Part shown: positions 1 to 3,611 of the stretch, piece after piece | Layout: each line of letters opens with the position of its first letter | How positions within the stretch are numbered: the stretch's first letter is position 1 | NCBI GenBank assembly: GCA_030634615.1 | Contig: DAOWAL010000073.1 | Coordinates: forward strand, 1 to 6,324 | From: Candidatus Aenigmatarchaeota archaeon | GTDB taxonomy: Archaea > Aenigmatarchaeota > Aenigmatarchaeia > QMZP01 > QMZT01 | Direction: 5' to 3' | Length of the DNA: 6,324 bases | Translations under genes and position numbers: made by a program | Notes under the pieces: model-generated | Told to the model about the DNA's origin: nothing | The model's database searches: none | The model's input: the letters and a program-made list of their open reading frames with translations, nothing else

Positions 1-1622
1 AAATAGAAGCAGGTCTTACAAGGCATGCTTTGGACTTTTTGTGGGGTATAAACCTATCAAGAGCACTTACGCTTGCACTCGAAAGAGCTAAAGGGTTCTG
101 GACACTTTCTGTAGGGAGAGTACAGGGCCCAACACTTAATTTACTGGAAGAACGTGAAAAGGAAATTGGTAAGTTCGTGCCTGAACTTTTCTGGACAATT
201 GAACTTTCCGGAAAGGTGAATGGAGAAGAAATACTTGCCAACCACGAAGAGGACAAATTCTGGGAAAAAGAAAGCGCGGAAAAAGTATTCAAAAAATGTG
301 ACGGCAAAGGAGCAAAAGTAAAATCGGTTGAGAAAAAGATGGTGAAACAGCTTCCACCAATACCTTTTGATCTTACAACACTCCAAAGAGAATCGTACAA
401 AAATTTTGGATATTCTCCAAAGATGACACTTGATGTCGCACAAACACTTTATGAAAGAGCAGTTATTTCTTATCCGAGAACATCAAGCCAAAAACTTCCA
501 CAAAAGCTAGGTCTTAGAAAAATAATCGAAAAACTCGGAAAACACAGAACATATGGTCTACTTACTGAGAAACTGTTAGCAAAGCCAAAACTTGTCCCAA
601 ACGAAGGTAAAAAAGCAGATGCTGCTCATCCGAGCATTTTCCCGACAGGAAATTTGCCTAAAAACCTTACACAATATCAACAGAGAGTTTATGATTTGAT
701 TGTGAGAAGATTCCTTTCAACATTTGCTGATCCTGCATTAAGAGAACATATAACAGCTGTAATAGATTCTGAGGGTGAGAATTACAAGGCATTTGGAATG
801 AGAACAGTTAAACCGAACTGGATGGAATTCTACGGGAGATATGCCAAATTCAAGGAGCAAATACTACCCGAGATGCACGAAGGCGATAAAATTGATGATA
901 CAAACCTCAGCATGGATGAAAAGGAAACAAGCCCACCAAACAGATTTTCGCAGGCATCTGTTCTGAAAGCTATGGAGGACAGGAACCTCGGAACAAAGGC
1001 AACACGTGCACAGATACTTCACACACTTTATGAAAGGGAGTACATAAAGGAAAAATCAATAAGGGTAACAAGCCTTGGTTCAGCGGTTGCTGAAGCCCTT
1101 GCAAAGCACTGTCCTGATATAATATCCGAAGAACTTACGAAAAGATTTGACAAGGAAATGGAAATGATTCAGGAGGGGAACAGGAAAAGAGAGGAAGTTG
1201 TAGCTTCTGCAAAGGATGAACTTGGAAAGATACTCGTTAAATTCAAGGAACATGAACTGCACATAGGAAATGAATTAAAAGAAGGTGTCAAAGAATTCCA
1301 GGAAACCGCTAATTATATCGGTGTCTGTAAAAAGTGCGGAGGCGAACTTAGAATGATTAGATCACATACCACACATAAACATTTTGTGGGATGTTCAGGT
1401 TATCCAAAATGTAGCAACAGTTTCCCACTGCCACAAAAAGGAAAATTAAGAGTGGGCGGTGAAGTGTGTAAAATATGCGGTCTTAACATAGTCGAAGTCA
1501 AGCAGTTCAAAAGAAGACCATGGAAACTTTGCATACAATGCGGATTTGTCAATGCAAAGAAAAAGTCTGACAAAAAAGACGACAAGAAAGAAACTAAGAA
1601 GACCAAAGATAAAAAAGATTAG
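1..1622 (+). CDS. topA: DNA topoisomerase I (type IA, archaeal), 5'-truncated by the window edge
   Basis: Type IA topoisomerases relax negatively supercoiled DNA by cutting one strand through a 5'-phosphotyrosine link. The reading frame is open from base 3, where codons read IEAGLTRHALDFLWGINLSR, a family-typical stretch. The TTG at 30 is therefore internal and the true start lies left of the window. The N-terminal Toprim domain with its acidic metal-binding residues is missing, roughly 150 residues by comparison with the family. Visible parts are the catalytic tyrosine in ISYPRTSS (Tyr codon 471-473), an AAHPSIFPTG motif, and the GTKATRAQILHTLYER segment of the core. Two C-terminal zinc ribbons follow: CxxC at 1326-1337 with later cysteines in GCSGYPKC, then CxxC at 1467-1478 paired with CxxC at 1530-1541. 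The protein ends in a Lys/Asp/Glu-rich tail of about 20 residues. No helicase domain is visible, but the missing N-terminus means reverse gyrase is not formally excluded. The lack of reverse-gyrase-like features and the zinc-ribbon ending favour ordinary archaeal TopA. Confidence 0.95.
   Translation, partial: IEAGLTRHALDFLWGINLSRALTLALERAKGFWTLSVGRVQGPTLNLLEEREKEIGKFVPELFWTIELSGKVNGEEILANHEEDKFWEKESAEKVFKKCDGKGAKVKSVEKKMVKQLPPIPFDLTTLQRESYKNFGYSPKMTLDVAQTLYERAVISYPRTSSQKLPQKLGLRKIIEKLGKHRTYGLLTEKLLAKPKLVPNEGKKADAAHPSIFPTGNLPKNLTQYQQRVYDLIVRRFLSTFADPALREHITAVIDSEGENYKAFGMRTVKPNWMEFYGRYAKFKEQILPEMHEGDKIDDTNLSMDEKETSPPNRFSQASVLKAMEDRNLGTKATRAQILHTLYEREYIKEKSIRVTSLGSAVAEALAKHCPDIISEELTKRFDKEMEMIQEGNRKREEVVASAKDELGKILVKFKEHELHIGNELKEGVKEFQETANYIGVCKKCGGELRMIRSHTTHKHFVGCSGYPKCSNSFPLPQKGKLRVGGEVCKICGLNIVEVKQFKRRPWKLCIQCGFVNAKKKSDKKDDKKETKKTKDKKD
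1572..1616 (-). terminator. candidate T-rich termination tract for the metallophosphoesterase transcript
   Basis: On the - strand, just past the metallophosphoesterase stop codon, the sequence is T-rich and holds two runs of six Ts (the complement of A-runs at 1611-1616 and 1572-1577). Archaeal RNA polymerase can terminate at oligo-T tracts without a hairpin. These runs are also the Lys codons of the topA tail, so they may be a by-product of coding. No matching hairpin was seen. Confidence 0.3.
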
Positions 1623-1634
1623 AATAATTTCTGT

Positions 1635-2477
1635 TTATATCAAACTTCTCCCTTTGTAAAAGGATTCACCGAAACCATCTCTCATGTCAAGAAAATCAAC
1701 AACATATCTGTTCTTACCCAACTTCCGGAGAAATACGTAATCGCATCTATCGTTGACATTCCCACCGACATTTATGATATATCTCTCTTTAGGGTTTTTC
1801 CTACTTATTTCTATTTCTCTGGGTTCACTTGTTACACCAAGATCCTCCATCTTGATTTTTCCATATCTTTCTTTTTCCAACCTCTTGAAATCCGGTTTGT
1901 GGAAATGAGCAAATATATGTACGGGGTATTTGCTTCTCATCACCCTCTTATTGGCATATTTGTAGAATTTGTCTGTTCTGCCGGCATCCCCACCTTTTAC
2001 CCATCTTGAAAATTTCGTATCAATATCTTTGTCAATGAATCTTTCAATAATGCCGAGTATCCGAATCAATGGCTTTTCCCATGGCTTGTTTATTATCGGA
2101 TGATATAAACCTTCTATTTCATGCCCATGGCTCAATTTTGCTCCCATTTCAGGAACATACAAAGTTTTACCTTTTTTCATAAAACCGAAATATTTAAGCA
2201 GATTTTTGTCATGATTTCCACTAGCGAGTTTGAATACTCCTTCGTTGGCGCCGTTCTTGATTATGTTGTGGATTTCACCATGTGCGTCTTTAATCCCTTC
2301 AACTCCTCCAACTGCCTGGCAGGTTTCATACACATCACCAAGGAGTGCAAGTTGGTATTTCTCCTTCAGTGATGCCTTCAGAAATTCCTTCAGAAGTTTG
2401 GGGTTTGTAGTATCTTCTGTTTTGTCACCTGATGATAAATGTGGATCACCTATCGTAAGTAAAACATTATTCTTCAT
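1635..2477 (-). CDS. calcineurin-like metallophosphoesterase, LpxH-like metal-site layout
   Basis: This 280-residue protein belongs to the dinuclear-metal phosphoesterase superfamily, which hydrolyses phosphate mono- or diesters. The metal-site motifs appear in order: GDPH (Asp11, His13), GDVYE (Asp48), GNHD (Asn88, His89), SHGHE (His117/His119) and AHFH (His191, His193). The spacing resembles LpxH (UDP-2,3-diacylglucosamine hydrolase; D8, H10, D41, N79, H114, H195, H197 in the bacterial enzyme). An archaeon should not make lipid A, so the real substrate is unknown; a nucleotide, lipid-headgroup or cyclic-nucleotide phosphodiester is possible. Residues 121-185 form a long basic and aromatic segment between the fourth and fifth motifs, where LpxH-type enzymes carry their substrate cap. 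No signal peptide or membrane segment is seen, so it is probably cytoplasmic. The ATG start is supported by a TATA-like element about 25 bases upstream. The gene converges with topA, the stops being 12 bases apart. The fold is secure; the specific activity is not. Confidence 0.9.
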   Translation of the reverse strand: MKNNVLLTIGDPHLSSGDKTEDTTNPKLLKEFLKASLKEKYQLALLGDVYETCQAVGGVEGIKDAHGEIHNIIKNGANEGVFKLASGNHDKNLLKYFGFMKKGKTLYVPEMGAKLSHGHEIEGLYHPIINKPWEKPLIRILGIIERFIDKDIDTKFSRWVKGGDAGRTDKFYKYANKRVMRSKYPVHIFAHFHKPDFKRLEKERYGKIKMEDLGVTSEPREIEISRKNPKERYIINVGGNVNDRCDYVFLRKLGKNRYVVDFLDMRDGFGESFYKGRSLI

Positions 2478-2496
2478 GTTAAAATATTGAAAAAAA

Positions 2497-2506
2497 GCTT
2501 TAAATT
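2497..2506 (-). promoter_or_regulatory. TATA-like element for the metallophosphoesterase gene
   Basis: The - strand reads AATTTAAAGC here, centred about 25 bases upstream of the ATG at 2477. That is the spacing expected if transcription starts at or next to the start codon, which is common in archaea. No Shine-Dalgarno site precedes this ATG, which fits a leaderless mRNA. The element suggests the gene can be transcribed separately from radB. It is AT-rich sequence in an AT-rich gap, so the call is moderate. Confidence 0.5.
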
Positions 2507-2507
2507 C

Positions 2508-2523
2508 ATTACTTTTTAGTAAT
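2508..2523. repeat. perfect 6-bp inverted repeat next to the TATA-like element
   Basis: ATTACT, a TTTT spacer and AGTAAT form a perfect inverted repeat directly upstream of the metallophosphoesterase TATA-like element, where the TFB recognition element would lie. It could be an operator for a dimeric regulator, or a weak hairpin in the radB 3' untranslated region. Its low GC and short length mean chance is also possible. The rest of the 81-base gap between radB and this gene is AT-rich with nothing else recognisable. Confidence 0.3.
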
Positions 2524-2558
2524 TTAATACGTCATGAGACAAATTAAGTTTTTTAAAA

Positions 2559-3248
2559 CTAAAATATCCTAAAACCACTTGGTTTTATACCTTCTTCTAC
2601 GATTTCAAATTTAACAAACTTGCCTTCGGGCTTTGAGCGGTGTTTTAGAATTGTTGCCTTTCTTTCACCCATCTTCCCTGTTCGTTCAAGAAATATTATT
2701 GACTTTGACCAGTACTTAACAGAATCTCCACCAATAATTTTGTCTTCTTTTGTATCCCAGTTTCTGAAGGTGTGGGCTGTTATTATTACCGGAATGTTTC
2801 TTTTCCTTGATATGTTTGAAAGAATAGAAAGTTGAACAGAAAGTTCTTTATTTGAACATAATATTTCTTTTTCATTGTCTGCACACTGTAATCTGTAAAG
2901 GGCAACAGCTGAATCTACAATAAGCATATCAAATTCCTGATTTTCAAGATTCTTTATGACAACTCCCTGTTCTTCAAATGTTTTCGGTTCAATCAGTGTA
3001 ATGTTTCTGAAAACATCATCGTCATCGAATGAAACCTGTTTTACACGTTCTGCTGATAATCCACCTTCTGTATCTATGTAAACTACTTTCCCACCTTTTC
3101 GTATGCATTCTAATGCTGCTAGTATGCAAATATTACTTTTACCAACACCGGGAGCTCCATAGAAATTAGTAAGAGTACCCCTTTCAATTCCGTCCATTAA
3201 TGAATGGAACGGCTCTGGTATGAATATTTTTTCCGAATTCATAATCAT
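2559..3248 (-). CDS. radB: RadB, archaeal RecA/Rad51-family recombination mediator paralogue
   Basis: RadB is a short archaeal RecA/RadA-family ATPase thought to assist RadA in homologous recombination. The 229-residue protein is essentially only the ATPase core and lacks the N-terminal helix-hairpin-helix domain of RadA, which is the size and form expected of RadB. Walker A is GAPGVGKS (residues 31-38) and Walker B is MLIVDS (108-113, Asp112). VVYIDTEGG (55-63), VIITAHTF (154-161) and GGDSVKYWSKSIIFLER (173-189) match conserved RecA-core segments, and the HRSKPEGK stretch near residues 203-210 is typical of the C-terminal strand region. Two in-frame ATGs lie two codons apart (3248 and 3242). 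I kept the first because a TATA-like element sits about 29 bases upstream of it. A second AT-rich stretch fits the inner ATG, so the exact start is uncertain. No Shine-Dalgarno site is seen. The gene follows tRNA-Ser at short range and lies 81 bases upstream of the metallophosphoesterase gene on the same strand. Confidence 0.93.
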   Translation of the reverse strand: MIMNSEKIFIPEPFHSLMDGIERGTLTNFYGAPGVGKSNICILAALECIRKGGKVVYIDTEGGLSAERVKQVSFDDDDVFRNITLIEPKTFEEQGVVIKNLENQEFDMLIVDSAVALYRLQCADNEKEILCSNKELSVQLSILSNISRKRNIPVIITAHTFRNWDTKEDKIIGGDSVKYWSKSIIFLERTGKMGERKATILKHRSKPEGKFVKFEIVEEGIKPSGFRIF

Positions 3249-3272
3249 GATATGTAAAATGGAAATTAAAAG

Positions 3273-3282
3273 ATTTAATATA
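3273..3282 (-). promoter_or_regulatory. TATA-like element for radB, adjoining the tRNA 3' end
   Basis: The - strand reads TATATTAAAT starting at the base after the tRNA-Ser discriminator. Its centre is about 29 bases upstream of the first radB ATG, consistent with a leaderless or nearly leaderless radB mRNA. The T-rich stretch that follows (TCTTTTAATTT) might also end the tRNA transcript, or act as an alternative TATA element for the inner ATG at 3242. This 34-base gap holds nothing else. Confidence 0.45.
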
Positions 3283-3427
3283 CGCCGAGACTGGGAATTT
3301 CGTGACCTTTTTGGTTGCGAGACTTTTGTGACTCGCGATAGCGTCCGTAAAAGGATCGTTTCGAACCCAGAATCCCGTAAGGGAACTAGCTTTCCAGGCT
3401 AGCGCGTTGCCGTTCTGCCATCTCGGC
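3283..3427 (-). tRNA. tRNA-Ser (anticodon GGA) with an intron in the T-loop
   Basis: The acceptor stem is GCCGAGA (3427-3421) paired with TCTCGGC (3290-3284), with discriminator G at 3283 and no encoded CCA. The anticodon stem is CTAGC/GCTAG (3402-3398 and 3390-3386). Its loop CTGGAAA places anticodon GGA at 3395-3393, which reads UCU and UCC. A long variable arm, TCCC/GGGA around a TTAC loop, confirms a class II serine tRNA. The D-arm begins TGGCAG, with GG in the loop and an apparent A-C mismatch in the stem. The T-stem is CTGGG (3370-3366) and CCCAG (3295-3291), but about 70 bases separate the two strands instead of 7. Removing 3359-3297 leaves an 82-nt tRNA with a standard TTCGAAT T-loop. 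No intron is present at the usual 37/38 site. Identity and ends are secure; the exact splice bases are predicted from the fold. Confidence 0.93.
3297..3359 (-). other. predicted 63-nt non-canonical tRNA intron (position 59/60, T-loop)
   Basis: The exon-intron boundary folds as a bulge-helix-bulge. The outer helix is the T-stem itself. The 3' bulge is ATT (3298-3296). The central 4-bp helix pairs TTCG (3365-3362) with CGAA (3302-3299). The 5' bulge is AAA (3361-3359), followed by a C-A mismatch. The inner helix pairs GA-CCTTTT with AAAAGG-TC around one bulged T (3357-3349 and 3311-3304). Cutting after the second base of each bulge gives a TTCGAAT loop. The intron also holds a hairpin, GCGAG (3336-3332) with CTCGC (3321-3317). 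The known route would be the archaeal splicing endonuclease and RNA ligase. It is too short for a coding intron and no box C/D motif was seen. Confidence 0.85.
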
Positions 3428-3451
3428 GTGTTAATATATTCTGTTACTGTT

Positions 3452-3462
3452 GTTTTTAAACC
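3452..3462 (-). promoter_or_regulatory. TATA-box element for tRNA-Ser
   Basis: The - strand reads GGTTTAAAAAC, centred about 29 bases upstream of the first tRNA base and preceded by a purine-rich AAAA stretch that could serve as the TFB recognition element. It overlaps the TAA stop codon (3458-3456) of the zinc-finger gene. The tRNA therefore seems to have its own promoter inside the end of the upstream gene. The 28-base gap between that gene and the tRNA holds only AT-rich leader. Confidence 0.55.
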
Positions 3463-3611
3463 TTTTTAATATGCCTTAATCTTTGTGCGCAATTAAGACA
3501 CATTCCCATTTCAACATTGTAATGATCATGGCATACTATAGCTCCGCAGAAAGTGCATGAATGCGGTTGTTTTGTGGCTTTACCGCATATATTACATAAT
3601 GCAGAAATCAT
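3456..3611 (-). CDS. 51-aa multi-cysteine zinc-finger protein, translationally coupled to the surface-protein gene
   Basis: The frame reads ATG to TAA and gives 51 residues. It has three CxxC pairs (Cys6/Cys9, Cys19/Cys22, Cys38/Cys41) and a Cys27-His28-x-His30 cluster, enough ligands for two zinc ions in a cross-braced or treble-clef arrangement. The order CxxC, CxxC, C-H-x-H, CxxC resembles small archaeal zinc fingers related to the HIT or AN1 types, but I cannot assign a family or function. The C-terminus is basic (QRLRHIKKV), so RNA, DNA or protein binding is possible. The start is well supported: the ATG overlaps the TGA of the upstream gene as ATGA, and GGAGG lies 8 bases before it. It has no membrane segment, so it should be cytoplasmic, unlike its operon partner. 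It is short enough for automated gene callers to miss. Confidence 0.85.
   Translation of the reverse strand: MISALCNICGKATKQPHSCTFCGAIVCHDHYNVEMGMCLNCAQRLRHIKKV

Noticed and set aside
30..32. TTG as the start codon of topA
   Set aside because: The frame is open upstream to base 3 and encodes conserved topoisomerase residues (AGLTRHAL), so the gene is cut by the window edge rather than starting here.
2121..2490. Two overlapping + strand open frames opposite the metallophosphoesterase gene
   Set aside because: They are shadows of a well-conserved enzyme whose catalytic motifs are read on the - strand; their translations have no domain features.
2547..2560. AGTTTT/AAAACT inverted repeat at the radB stop as a hairpin terminator
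   Set aside because: It is nearly pure A/T, would form a very weak hairpin, and is expected by chance in such an AT-rich gap.
3220..3402. 60-aa open frame on the + strand across the radB start and tRNA
   Set aside because: It lies antisense to the tRNA and its intron, shows no recognisable motif, and its bases are fully explained by the tRNA fold.
3283..3427. Split or trans-spliced tRNA halves
   Set aside because: Both halves lie in the correct order and strand within 145 bases with a continuous bulge-helix-bulge, so ordinary cis-splicing is the simpler reading.
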